DNA of 64,000 nucleotides from Streptomyces sp. NBC_01481 (GTDB taxonomy: Bacteria > Actinomycetota > Actinomycetes > Streptomycetales > Streptomycetaceae): assembly GCF_026339995.1 (NCBI RefSeq), contig NZ_JAPEPT010000004.1, positions 496,001 through 560,000 on the forward strand, in the 5' to 3' direction. Positions 8,413 through 17,989 of this stretch are shown one piece after another (position 1 is the first letter of the stretch; every line of letters begins with the position of its first letter). The notes below the pieces were generated by a model, which worked only from the letters and a program-made list of their open reading frames with translations, made no database searches and had not been told where the DNA came from. The translations under genes were made by a program, and so were the position numbers.

Positions 8413-9056
8413 TGGCCTGGACACGAGACGAGATGGCTGCCCGCGCGGCCGCCGAGCTGACCGACGGCTCGTACGTCAACCTCGGCATCGGGCTGCCCAC
8501 TCTCGTCCCCAACTTCCTTCCCGAGGGCGTGGATGTGGTGCTCCACTCGGAGAACGGGATCCTCGGCGTCGGGCCCTACCCGACTCACGACGAGATCGAC
8601 CCCGACCTCATCAACGCGGGCAAGGAGACCGTCACCGTCCTGCCCGGAGCCGCGTTCTTCGACTCCGCACTCTCCTTCGGCATGATCCGCGGCGGCCACA
8701 TCGACGCCGCCATCCTCGGCGCCATGCAGGTCTCCGCCACCGGCGACCTCGCCAATTGGTCGATCCCCGGCAAGATGATCAAGGGTATGGGAGGCGCCAT
8801 GGACCTGGTCCACGGAGCCCGCCGCGTCATCGTCCTGACCGACCACACGGCCAAGGACGGCTCACCGAAGATCGTCCAGGAGTGCACCCTGCCGCTCACC
8901 GGCAAGGCCTGTGTGCACCGCATCATCACCGACCTCGCCGTCCTCGACGTCACCGAGGACGGGCTGCACCTCGTCGAGACCGCTCCCGGGGTCACTCCGG
9001 ACGAGGTGCGGGACAAGACCGCCGCGCCCGTCCGTATTCCCCTCCCCACCAGCTGA
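8412..9056 (+). CDS. pcaJ: 3-oxoadipate CoA-transferase subunit B
   Basis: Beta subunit, 214 residues, carrying the catalytic glutamate Glu47 in LHSENGILGVGP, which forms the acyl-CoA thioester intermediate. Other family signatures are VNLGIGLPTLVPNF at the N-terminus and MGGAMDLVHGA near residue 120. It starts on the TGATG overlap with pcaI, so the two subunits are translated in equal amounts. Together they commit the aromatic ring-cleavage product to thiolysis by the next gene. Confidence 0.9.
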   Translation: MAWTRDEMAARAAAELTDGSYVNLGIGLPTLVPNFLPEGVDVVLHSENGILGVGPYPTHDEIDPDLINAGKETVTVLPGAAFFDSALSFGMIRGGHIDAAILGAMQVSATGDLANWSIPGKMIKGMGGAMDLVHGARRVIVLTDHTAKDGSPKIVQECTLPLTGKACVHRIITDLAVLDVTEDGLHLVETAPGVTPDEVRDKTAAPVRIPLPTS

Positions 9057-9100
9057 TTCCCCCTGACCACCATCTCCCTCCGCCCGCACCAGGAGCTGAC

Positions 9101-10291
9101 ATGACCGACCGCCTTCGTGATGTCTATGTCGTCGACGCCGTCCGCACGCCGATCGGCAAGTACGGCGGCGCCCTGTCCGGCGTACGCCCCGACGACCTCG
9201 CAGCCCATGTGCTCGGCGCGCTCGTCTCCCGTACGCCCGACCTCGACCCGGCGCGTATCGACGACGTCTTCTTCGGCAACGCCAACGGCGCGGGGGAGGA
9301 GAACCGCGACGTGGCCCGTATGGCAGTGCTGCTGGCCGGGCTCCCCGTCACCGTGCCCGGCGCCACGGTCAACCGGCTCTGCGGCTCGGGCATGGAAGCG
9401 GTCATCCAGGCGGCCCGGGCCATCGCCGTCGGGGACGCGTCCATCGCCGTCGCGGGCGGCGTCGAGTCGATGAGCCGCGCGCCCTGGGTGGTACCCAAGC
9501 CCGAACGCGCCTTCCCCGCGGGCCACCAGGAGATGTTCTCGACCACGCTCGGCTGGCGCATGGTCAACCCGCGCATGCCCAAGGAGTGGACGGTAGCCCT
9601 CGGCGCAGGCGCCGAACTGGTCGCCGACCGCTACGGCATCGACCGCGAGGCACAGGACGCCTTTGCCCTCGAAAGCCACCGGAAGGCCGCGCGTGCCTGG
9701 GACGCGGGACTGTACGACGCGGAGATCGCCCTGGTCGACGGCGTCGATCTGGCCCGCGACGAATGCATCCGCGACACCACGTCGACCGAGGCCCTCGCCA
9801 AGCTCAAGCCCGTCTTCCGCCAGGGCGGCACCGTCACGGCGGGCAACTCCTCACCGCTCAACGACGGCGCCGCGGCCCTGCTGCTCACCGACGAGGACGG
9901 CCTGCGCGCCACCGGGCGCGAGCCGCTGGCCAGGATCGGCGCCACGGCCGTGACCGGCATCGAGCCGCAGTACTTCGGAGCCGGGCCCGTCGAAGCGGTC
10001 CACCGTGCACTCAAGAAGGCGGGCCGCGGCCTCGGGGACCTGCACACCCTCGAACTCAACGAGGCGTTCGCGGCCCAGGCGCTCGCCTGCATCGGACAGT
10101 GGCCAGGACTTGACCCAGCCGTGGTCAACCCGCGCGGCGGTGCCATCTCCATCGGCCATCCGCTCGGCGCGTCGGGCGCCCGCATCACCGGAGCCGTCGC
10201 CCACCAGCTTGCCGCAGCAGGCTCCGGCACCGGAATCGCCGCCCTGTGCATCGGCGTCGGCCAGGGCCTGGCACTGGTACTGGAGAAGTGA
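9101..10291 (+). CDS. pcaF: Beta-ketoadipyl-CoA thiolase
   Basis: Thiolase of 396 residues that splits 3-oxoadipyl-CoA to succinyl-CoA and acetyl-CoA. Nucleophile Cys94 is in NRLCGSGMEAV, the active-site His in GHPLGASGAR, and the second Cys in CIGVGQG near the C-terminus. AGGAG sits ahead of the ATG. The 44 bp gap after pcaJ suggests one transcript. Degradative thiolases of fatty-acid oxidation are close relatives; the operon context gives the specificity. Upper-pathway genes pcaH, pcaG, pcaB and pcaL are not in this window. Confidence 0.88.
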   Translation: MTDRLRDVYVVDAVRTPIGKYGGALSGVRPDDLAAHVLGALVSRTPDLDPARIDDVFFGNANGAGEENRDVARMAVLLAGLPVTVPGATVNRLCGSGMEAVIQAARAIAVGDASIAVAGGVESMSRAPWVVPKPERAFPAGHQEMFSTTLGWRMVNPRMPKEWTVALGAGAELVADRYGIDREAQDAFALESHRKAARAWDAGLYDAEIALVDGVDLARDECIRDTTSTEALAKLKPVFRQGGTVTAGNSSPLNDGAAALLLTDEDGLRATGREPLARIGATAVTGIEPQYFGAGPVEAVHRALKKAGRGLGDLHTLELNEAFAAQALACIGQWPGLDPAVVNPRGGAISIGHPLGASGARITGAVAHQLAAAGSGTGIAALCIGVGQGLALVLEK

Positions 10292-10385
10292 CTGGATGAC
10301 CCGGTCGGCTGACCCAGCAGCAGGTCAGCGTCAGTTCCGGGAGATGGGGGCACAATGTGAACCACCCCCGGAAAGAAGGCTGCTG

Positions 10386-11567
10386 ATGCACACCACCGTC
10401 GGCATCATCGGCGCAGGCCCCGGCGGACTGCTGCTCGCCCGGCTGCTGCGCAACGCCGGCATCGACAGCGTGACCCTCGAATCACGCGACCGCGCCCACG
10501 TCGAGAACCGCCAGCGGGCAGGCATCCTCGAACAGGGCACCGTGGACGCCCTGCGTTCCGCCGGAGTCGCCGAGCGCATGGACCGCGAGGGGATGGTCCA
10601 CGACGGCGTCGAGCTGCGCTTCGACCGCGGCGCCCACCGGCTCGACTTCCTCGCCCTCACGGGCGGCAGGAGTGTAACGGTGTACGCCCAGACCGAGGTG
10701 GTCAAGGACCTGATAGCCCGCCAGCTCACGGACGGCGGACCGCTGTTGTTCGACGCCCAGGTGCGCTCGGTGGAGGACGCCGACAGCGAGCGGCCGCTCA
10801 TCCGATACCTCCACGAGGGGCGGGAGCAGACACTCACCTGCGACTACGTCGTCGGCTGCGACGGCTTCCACGGGGTGACGCGCAATGCCGTCCCCGAGTC
10901 GGTCCGCACCACGTACGAGCGGATCCATCCCTACTCCTGGCTCGGGATTCTCGCCCAAGCACCCCCGGTCTACGACGAGTTGATCTACGCCCATTCCGAG
11001 CGGGGCTTCGCCCTGGCCAGCATGAGGTCGCCCGCCGTCAGCCGCCTCTACCTCCAGGTGCCGAACGACACCGATCCCGCCGACTGGCCGGACGAGCGCG
11101 TCTGGGACGAGCTGGACGCCCGCTTCGCCATCGACACCGACCCGGGCTGGAAGCTGGAGAGGGGCCCGGTCTCTTCCAAGTCCGTTCTCCCGATGCGCAG
11201 TTCGGTGACCGAGCCGATGCGTTTCGGCAGCGTCTTCCTGGCCGGGGACGCGGCCCACATCGTCCCGCCGACGGGCGCGAAGGGCCTCAACCTGGCGGCA
11301 TCCGACGTCATCGTCCTGGCCCGCGCACTGATCCACGAGCAGAACACGGGCTCGACGGAACTGCTCGACGCCTACTCCGACACGTGCCTGCGACGGGTCT
11401 GGCGAGCGGAACACTTCTCGTACTCGATGACGACGATGCTCCACACGGATCCGGCGCAGTCCGCGTTCGACACCCGGCTGCAACTGTCCCAGCTGCGCCG
11501 CCTGGCGAGCTCGCGGCACGCGGCGGCGGAACTGGCGGAGAACTACACGGGGTTGCCGACCGTGTAG
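10386..11567 (+). CDS. pobA: 4-hydroxybenzoate 3-monooxygenase
   Basis: FAD- and NAD(P)H-dependent hydroxylase of 393 residues (Pseudomonas PobA is 394) that converts 4-hydroxybenzoate to protocatechuate. The FAD motif GAGPGG is at residues 9-14, the DG motif in GCDGFHG is near residue 160, and the GD motif is AGDAAHIVPPTGAKGLN with Asp288. The ESRDRAHVENRQRAG stretch is characteristic of PobA. An SD of GAAAGAAGG precedes the ATG, which follows pcaF by 94 bp. It supplies the substrate for protocatechuate ring cleavage, whose dioxygenase must be encoded elsewhere. It ends tail-to-tail with hbd. Confidence 0.93.
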   Translation: MHTTVGIIGAGPGGLLLARLLRNAGIDSVTLESRDRAHVENRQRAGILEQGTVDALRSAGVAERMDREGMVHDGVELRFDRGAHRLDFLALTGGRSVTVYAQTEVVKDLIARQLTDGGPLLFDAQVRSVEDADSERPLIRYLHEGREQTLTCDYVVGCDGFHGVTRNAVPESVRTTYERIHPYSWLGILAQAPPVYDELIYAHSERGFALASMRSPAVSRLYLQVPNDTDPADWPDERVWDELDARFAIDTDPGWKLERGPVSSKSVLPMRSSVTEPMRFGSVFLAGDAAHIVPPTGAKGLNLAASDVIVLARALIHEQNTGSTELLDAYSDTCLRRVWRAEHFSYSMTTMLHTDPAQSAFDTRLQLSQLRRLASSRHAAAELAENYTGLPTV

Positions 11568-11584
11568 AGGCAGGCAAGCCGGCC

Positions 11585-12454
11585 TCAGCCCCGGTCGTAG
11601 GTGTGGAATCCCCGGCCGGTCTTGCGGCCCAGGAGTCCTGCCTCGACCATCCGCTGGAGCAGCGGCGGCGGTGCGTAGAGAGGTTCTTTGAACTCCTCGT
11701 ACAACGACTCCGCGATGGAGGCGACGGTGTCGAGGCCGATCAGGTCTGCGAGCTTGAGCGGGCCCATCGGGTGGGCGCAGCCGAGTTCCATGCCCGAGTC
11801 CACGTCGGTGGCGGTGGCGAAGCCCGATTCGGCCATGCGGATCGCCGAGAGGAGGTACGGAATCAGCAGGGCGTTGACGACGAAGCCGGCCCGGTCCTGG
11901 GAGTGGATCGCGGTCTTGCCGAGGGTGTCGCGGGCGAACGCCTCGATGGCGGTGACGGTCTCCGGCGCGGTGTGGAGGGACGCCACCAACTCCACAAGGG
12001 GCAGGACGGGTACCGGATTGAAGAAGTGCAGTCCGAGGACCCGGTCGGCGCGGTGGGTGGCCATGCCCAGGCGCATGACCGGGATGGAGGAGGTGTTCGT
12101 GGCGAGGATCGCCTCCGGATCCTCGACGATCTTGTCGAGGGCGGCGAAGATCTCAGTCTTCGCATCGGTGTTCTCGATGACGGCCTCGACGACGAGCTGA
12201 CGGTCGGCCAGGTCGTCGAGGCTGCCGGTGAAGACGAGCCGGCCAAGGGCGTCTTCGGCGGCGATACGGTCGAGCTTGCCGCGCTGGACGGCGCGTTCGA
12301 GGGAATCCGCCGCACGCCGCCGCGCTCCACGGGCCGCGGTGGCATCCGCCTCGCACACGACCGTGTCGAGACCGGCTCGGGCGCAGACCTCGGCGATCCC
12401 GGCCCCCATCTGGCCGCCACCGACCACGCCTACTCGTGTGATGGACCCGTTCAT
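11585..12454 (-). CDS. 3-hydroxybutyryl-CoA dehydrogenase
   Basis: NAD-dependent 3-hydroxyacyl-CoA dehydrogenase of 289 residues, a typical short single-function form. The Rossmann motif is GVVGGGQMGAGIAEV at the N-terminus, the catalytic His is in GLHFFNPVPVLPLVEL, and the C-terminal domain has GCAHPMGPLKLADLIGLD. The ATG overlaps the aceB stop by four bases (ATGA), making it the third gene of the aceA-aceB operon. The link suggests that hydroxybutyrate or even-chain acyl-CoA oxidation delivers acetyl-CoA directly to the glyoxylate shunt (inference). Confidence 0.9.
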   Translation of the reverse strand: MNGSITRVGVVGGGQMGAGIAEVCARAGLDTVVCEADATAARGARRRAADSLERAVQRGKLDRIAAEDALGRLVFTGSLDDLADRQLVVEAVIENTDAKTEIFAALDKIVEDPEAILATNTSSIPVMRLGMATHRADRVLGLHFFNPVPVLPLVELVASLHTAPETVTAIEAFARDTLGKTAIHSQDRAGFVVNALLIPYLLSAIRMAESGFATATDVDSGMELGCAHPMGPLKLADLIGLDTVASIAESLYEEFKEPLYAPPPLLQRMVEAGLLGRKTGRGFHTYDRG

Positions 12455-14043
12455 GACTGCACTTCCGATCGGCGGACGAGGTGGCGGGCGTAGGCATCGG
12501 GGGTGAAGAACGCAGGCAAGTCCCGGGCCAGGGCGGTGCGTTCGAAGATGGCCCGGACTTGGTCCACCTGGGCCCAGGGGTACTCCGCCCCGAGGGCGGC
12601 GATCTCGTCGTCCAGCAGTTCGACCACGGTGTCGCGTTCGACGAGGCCGTGGCGTATCCACTGCCAGACCTGCACGCGGGCGATCTCCGCGGTCGCGGCG
12701 TCCTCCATCAGTCCGTACAGGGCGACGGCGCCGCTGCCGCGCAGCCAGGCGTCGAAGTAGCGCAGGGCGACGGCGACATTGGCGCGGACACCCTCCGGCG
12801 TGGGCGGGCCGGCGGTACGGCGGACTGCGAGCAGGTCGGCAGCGTTCACCTCGACGTCGTCGCGGGTGCGATCGATCTGGTGCGGCCGGTCGCCCAGGAC
12901 GCTGTCGAAGACGTCACGGCAGAGGGGCACGAGGCCGGGGTGGGCGACCCAGGACCCGTCGAAGCCGTCCTCGGCTTCCCGTTCCTTGTCGAGCCTCACC
13001 TTGGCGAAGGCCGCCTCGTTCGCCTGCGCGTCGCGACTGGGGACGTGTGCGGCCATGCCTCCGACGGCGTGCGCGCCCCGCTTGTGGCAGGTGCGCACGA
13101 GCAGTTCGGTGTAGGCGCGCAGGAACGGCGCCGTCATGGTGACCTTCGCCCGGTCCGGGAGGACGAAGTCGGGGCGGTGCGCGAAGTTCTTGATCAGGCT
13201 GAAGAGGTAGTCCCAACGGCCCGCGTTGAGCCCGGCGCTGTGTTCGCGGAGCTCGTAGAGGATTTCCTCCATCTCGAACGCGGCGGTGATCGTCTCGATG
13301 AGGACGGTGGCGCGGATGGTCCCGCGGGGGATGCCGAGCAGGTCCTGGGCGAGCACGAAGACGTCGTTCCACAGGCGGGCTTCGTAGTGGTTCTCCAGCT
13401 TGGGGAGGTAGAAGTACGGTCCGCGGCCGGCGTCGACCTGCCGCCTGGCGCAATGGAAGAAGTACAGGCCGAAGTCGACGAGCGAGGCGGGCACGGGGCG
13501 ATCGTCGATGACGAGGTGCTTCTCCGTGAGGTGCCAGCCCCGGGGGCGGACCATGATGGTCGCCGGACCGTCGCCGAGCCGGTACTCCTTGCCTTCGGGC
13601 GTGGTGAAGTCGATACGCCGGTCGATGGCGTCGCGCAGGTTCAGCTGGCCGCCGACGATGTTGCCCCAGGTCGGCGAAGTGGCGTCCTCGAAGTCCGCCA
13701 TCCATACCTGCGCGCCGGAGTTGAGAGCGTGGACGGTCATGCGCCGCTCGGGCGGGCCGGTGATCTCCACCCGGCGGTCGGTCAGGCCCGGCGCGGGCGG
13801 AGCGACCCGCCAGTCTGGGTCGGTACGGACGGCCGGGGTGGCGCGCGAGAAGTCGAGCGGGCTGCCGCAGGCGAGCCGCTCGGCACGGCGGCGGCGCTCG
13901 GCGAGAAGTTCGAAGCGACGTCCGGCGAAGGCCGCGTCGAGGCGGCCGATGAACTCCAGAGCGGCGGGGGTGAGGATCTCGTCGTGACGGTCACCCGGAG
14001 CGCCGAGGATCTGGACTGTGCTGGTCAGAACGGTTGTTGACAT
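12451..14043 (-). CDS. aceB: Malate synthase A
   Basis: Malate synthase of the A-type length, 530 residues, condensing glyoxylate with acetyl-CoA. Recognisable stretches are TGPPERRMTVHALNSGA, the MADFEDATSP core around residue 100-105, PRGTIRATVLIET, and AGLNAGRWDYLF in the barrel. The ATG (MSTTVLTST) has GAGGAG upstream. It lies 84 bp downstream of aceA with a hairpin between, and overlaps hbd at its end. Together with AceA it bypasses the decarboxylating TCA steps during growth on acetate or fatty acids. Confidence 0.95.
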   Translation of the reverse strand: MSTTVLTSTVQILGAPGDRHDEILTPAALEFIGRLDAAFAGRRFELLAERRRRAERLACGSPLDFSRATPAVRTDPDWRVAPPAPGLTDRRVEITGPPERRMTVHALNSGAQVWMADFEDATSPTWGNIVGGQLNLRDAIDRRIDFTTPEGKEYRLGDGPATIMVRPRGWHLTEKHLVIDDRPVPASLVDFGLYFFHCARRQVDAGRGPYFYLPKLENHYEARLWNDVFVLAQDLLGIPRGTIRATVLIETITAAFEMEEILYELREHSAGLNAGRWDYLFSLIKNFAHRPDFVLPDRAKVTMTAPFLRAYTELLVRTCHKRGAHAVGGMAAHVPSRDAQANEAAFAKVRLDKEREAEDGFDGSWVAHPGLVPLCRDVFDSVLGDRPHQIDRTRDDVEVNAADLLAVRRTAGPPTPEGVRANVAVALRYFDAWLRGSGAVALYGLMEDAATAEIARVQVWQWIRHGLVERDTVVELLDDEIAALGAEYPWAQVDQVRAIFERTALARDLPAFFTPDAYARHLVRRSEVQS

Positions 14044-14065
14044 GCAGGTCTCCTCAGCTGGAGTG

Positions 14066-14101
14066 GTGCGGACCGGACGCGGACACTCGTGCGGTCCGCA
14101 C
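14066..14101 (-). promoter_or_regulatory. Intercistronic hairpin between aceA and aceB
   Basis: Perfect 9 bp stem, GTGCGGACC paired with GGTCCGCAC, around an 18 nt loop, in the 84 bp aceA-aceB gap. It has no U-tract. It could be a partial terminator or an RNA-stability element that makes aceA mRNA more abundant than aceB (inference). Confidence 0.5.
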
Positions 14102-14127
14102 CTGGACACGGGCTGACTGGACACCCC

Positions 14128-15429
<1,302 letters not shown>

Positions 15430-15469
15430 GACCGTCTCCTGAGGGGATCGAAAGCAAAAGATCATCTGT

Positions 15470-15735
15470 GAAGTTTGCGAAGGTCCATCGTCTTCGCTCG
15501 GTGTGCGGCCCGCCGTGCCCTCACTCGTGAGCGAAGGTGAGCAATGTTGACGAGCCGCCGGGAGGGAATTGCCGGGATCACCGACGTCAGGGCATGAGTC
15601 GTGCCCGGATTTCCGTTCCGGTCGCCGGGTCCGGCGGGCCGCACTACGACTCTGGCAGTGGCACTGAGTGCCAACAAGCTTGGCAGTCTGCCAACTTCTG
15701 CGAATCTTCAGCGCCTTCCTTGCCAAGATTGCGAA
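15470..15735. promoter_or_regulatory. Three TGCGAA boxes resembling RamB sites
   Basis: TGCGAA occurs at 15476-15481, 15699-15704 and 15730-15735, each preceded by an AA-rich/TT stretch (GAAGTTTGCGAAG, CAACTTCTGCGAATC, CCAAGATTGCGAAGA). The last two are 31 bp apart, about three helical turns. Corynebacterium RamB binds an AA-ACTTTGCAAA-type motif near aceA/aceB (known). The downstream gene here is a RamB/ScfR-type protein, so these are probable binding sites. Confidence 0.5.
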
Positions 15736-15748
15736 GACCTTTATGGCA
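15653..15748. promoter_or_regulatory. Cluster of seven TGGCA/TGCCA half-sites
   Basis: TGGCA or its complement TGCCA begins at 15653, 15659, 15669, 15681, 15689, 15721 and 15744. Three nested perfect palindromes result: GGCAC-TGA-GTGCC (15660-15672), TGCCAA-CAAGC-TTGGCA (15669-15685) and TGGCA-GTC-TGCCA (15681-15693). Their position upstream of the regulator gene points to an operator array. Confidence 0.5.
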
Positions 15749-15787
15749 CTCCTTCACATAGGCTGTGCGCCGGTGAAAGGGGCCGGG

Positions 15788-17194
15788 ATGAGCAAGAGCT
15801 ATGCGGGGGCGCGGCTGAGGCGGCTGCGCGAGGAACGGCGCATGAGCCAGGCCGAGCTGGCCCGGGTCCTCGCGATCTCGCCCAGTTATCTGAACCAGAT
15901 GGAGCACGACTCCCGGCCGCTGACCGTGCCTGTACTGCTCCGGCTGACCGAGGCGTTCGGCGTGGATGCCGGATTCTTCTCCGAACGCGATACCAGCCGC
16001 CTGATGGCTGACCTGCGCGAAGCGATGGCCGACGAGGTGGCCGCCGCTCGGGTGTCGGCCTCCGACCTGTCGGAACTCGCCTCCCGACTGCCCGGTGTCG
16101 CGGAGGCGTTGCTGCGTCTGAGCCGCCGCAATCAGGAGCTGGGTGAGCGGCTCGCCGAGGCGGCCGACGGCCGTGCCGTCTCCGCCGAATCGTCCACGCC
16201 GCGCACTCCGCACGAGGAGATCCGCGAGTTCTTCTATCGGCGCCAGAACTACCTCCACGACGCCGACACCGCCGCCGAGGAGCTGGCCGCCACCGTCGGC
16301 ATCAGGCCCGGCGAGGTCCGTCAGGCACTGGCCGCCCGTCTCGCCCATCAGCACCGCGTGCGCGTCACCTCCGACGGCGACAGGCCGCACCAGTTCAATC
16401 CGCGGGACCGCACGCTGCACCTCTCGCCCCGACTGAGCCCGGGCCAGCAGGCGTTCCGTATGGCCACACAGCTGGCGCTGCTGGAGTACGGCGACGAAAT
16501 CTCCGGACATGCGTCCGAGGATTTCGACGAGGGCACCTCAACCTGGAAGCTGGCGCGGATCGGCGTCGCCAACTACTTCGCCGCTGCGCTGATCCTGCCG
16601 TACCGCGGCTTCCACGCCGCCGCCGAGGAATTGCGCTACGACATCGAGCGCCTCACCGACCGCTTCGGCCTCGGCTACGAGACGGTCTGCCACCGCCTGA
16701 GTACACTCCAGCGACCGCGGCTGCGCGGGGTGCCCTTCTCCTTCGTACGCGTGGACCGCGCGGGCAACATGTCCAAGCGGCAGTCCGCGACCGGTTTCCA
16801 CTTCTCCCGGGCGGGCGGCACCTGCCCCCTCTGGAACGTGTACGAGGCGTTCGCCGCCCCCGGCCGTATCCATGTCCAGATCGCCGCGATGCCCGACGGC
16901 CAGCGGTATCTGTGGACAGCCCGCGCGGTCACGCGCAACCGTGGCGGCTGGGGCGAGCCCGGCAAGACCTTCGCGATCGGCCTGGGCTGCGAGATCCGGC
17001 ACGCCTCGCGGCTCGTCTACTCCGACGGCCTCGACCTCGACAACGCCTCGGCTGCCACACCGATCGGTATGGGCTGCCGCGTCTGCGAACGTCTCGACTG
17101 CCCACAGCGCGCCGTGCCCCCGCTGGGGCAGCGGCTCGCCATAGACGAGAACAGCACGACCTTCGTTCCCTACCCGATCGCGCCCTCACGCTGA
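15788..17194 (+). CDS. XRE/ScfR-type (RamB-like) short-chain fatty acyl-CoA regulator
   Basis: Regulator of 468 residues with an N-terminal Cro/CI-type HTH (residues about 5-60, MSQAELARVLAISPSYLNQM). A degenerate IrrE-like central domain follows, then a large C-terminal domain with conserved cysteines (GMGCRVCERLDC near residue 445). This layout is that of ScfR proteins, which include corynebacterial RamB, the controller of aceA/aceB and acetate genes. No intact HExxH metallopeptidase motif is seen. The ATG giving MSKSYAG has GAAAGGGG upstream. It is divergent from aceA and probably autoregulated through the intergenic boxes. Confidence 0.88.
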   Translation: MSKSYAGARLRRLREERRMSQAELARVLAISPSYLNQMEHDSRPLTVPVLLRLTEAFGVDAGFFSERDTSRLMADLREAMADEVAAARVSASDLSELASRLPGVAEALLRLSRRNQELGERLAEAADGRAVSAESSTPRTPHEEIREFFYRRQNYLHDADTAAEELAATVGIRPGEVRQALAARLAHQHRVRVTSDGDRPHQFNPRDRTLHLSPRLSPGQQAFRMATQLALLEYGDEISGHASEDFDEGTSTWKLARIGVANYFAAALILPYRGFHAAAEELRYDIERLTDRFGLGYETVCHRLSTLQRPRLRGVPFSFVRVDRAGNMSKRQSATGFHFSRAGGTCPLWNVYEAFAAPGRIHVQIAAMPDGQRYLWTARAVTRNRGGWGEPGKTFAIGLGCEIRHASRLVYSDGLDLDNASAATPIGMGCRVCERLDCPQRAVPPLGQRLAIDENSTTFVPYPIAPSR

Positions 17195-17220
17195 ACCGAT
17201 CAGGGCAGGCCGGAAGGGCG

Positions 17221-17301
17221 ATGGCCAACGGCTGGGGCGAGGGTTCGAGCTCGCTGGGCCGGGACCGCCTGGTGGACCAGCCCGCGGCGGAAGGGGAGTA
17301 A
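17221..17301 (+). CDS. Possible 26-residue small protein in a gene-poor gap
   Basis: The gap between the ScfR gene and the DUF5999 gene (17195-17511) holds one short frame, MANGWGEGSSSLG onward to 26 residues, preceded by GGAAGGGCG directly before the ATG. Third positions are G/C-rich. I do not recognise it and it may be chance. Nothing else is evident in the gap. Confidence 0.2.
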   Translation: MANGWGEGSSSLGRDRLVDQPAAEGE

Positions 17302-17511
17302 TCGGCAATCGGGCATCACGACGGCCGACCCGCCCCCGGTCCGTGCCGCACAACGACCGCCGTGGGCCGGTGAGTTCTCGTTTCCGGCCCGGTCATATCC
17401 GGTGACACAAGCGGTACGAACAGAGCGCACCATCATTCGTGAGACCTGCGAAGCCGGAATCCAGCAGCAAGGATCAGCGAGTACCGGACGATCAAGAATC
17501 GGAGACGTGAG

Positions 17512-17733
17512 ATGTGTTCACATCGGCCCGCGTGCCCCACCGCCGACCACCCCGACCGTGACGCCGCCCGCGTCGTCGCCGCGCATCCCGAGCAGGGCTG
17601 GAGCCTTCTCTGTAACGGCACGGTCGTCTTCGACGACACCGGCGAGCTGTTGCCGGGCGGTGAGATCATTCCGCCGCATCGGCCTGTCATTACGACAATG
17701 CCCTCCCGCGGGGGGCTGGCCGTCGCGGCCTGA
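17512..17733 (+). CDS. DUF5999 small Streptomyces protein
   Basis: Small protein of 73 residues matching the Streptomyces DUF5999 pattern: MCSHRPACPTAD at the N-terminus with two cysteines and two histidines that could bind a metal, HPEQGWSLLCNGTVVFDDTG in the middle, and an LLPGGEIIPPHRP tail. The ATG has GGAGACG upstream. Function unknown; the family is widespread and conserved in the genus. It stands alone, with a convergent zinc-ribbon gene 31 bp downstream. Confidence 0.8.
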   Translation: MCSHRPACPTADHPDRDAARVVAAHPEQGWSLLCNGTVVFDDTGELLPGGEIIPPHRPVITTMPSRGGLAVAA

Positions 17734-17764
17734 GGCCCCTGCGAGTCGGCGGCGGGGTCCGTGG

Positions 17765-17911
17765 TCAGGTGCTCAGGTCCTGGCAGAAGGGGCAGAGCTG
17801 GTAGCGGCCGTCGTTCACCACGCTTCCCCAGCCGCGGCACTCGTCGCAGTCGCGGGCCAGGGCGATGTTCGCGCGGGGGGCAGGAGCATTGGGGTGGGCT
17901 CCGGTGTTCAT
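17765..17911 (-). CDS. 48-residue zinc-ribbon microprotein
   Basis: Short frame encoding MNTGAHPNAPAP followed by CDECRGWG and CPFCQD, that is two CxxC pairs 15 residues apart (Cys22/Cys25 and Cys40/Cys43), a classic zinc-ribbon layout. GAGGAA lies 9 bases ahead of the ATG, and a well-formed promoter (see 17951-17979) points at it. Third positions are G/C-rich. It stands between DUF5999 and the sensor phosphatase genes. Role unknown; such knuckles commonly bind nucleic acid or protein partners. Confidence 0.65.
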   Translation of the reverse strand: MNTGAHPNAPAPRANIALARDCDECRGWGSVVNDGRYQLCPFCQDLST

Positions 17912-17950
17912 CAAGTCATGTTCCTCGGGTAGAGGGCTATGCATGGCGAA

Positions 17951-17979
17951 AGTATGCCAAATGGTGCATAGACATGCAA
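17951..17979 (-). promoter_or_regulatory. Sigma-70-type promoter with overlapping inverted repeat
   Basis: On the minus strand TTGCAT (17974-17979), a 17 bp spacer, and CATACT (17951-17956) form a good promoter facing the zinc-ribbon gene. The inverted repeat CTATGCA (17937-17943) / TGCATAG (17965-17971), with an inner TGGC-N8-GCCA (17944-17959), overlaps it and looks like an operator. Confidence 0.5.
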
Positions 17980-17989
17980 ATGCGGACCC

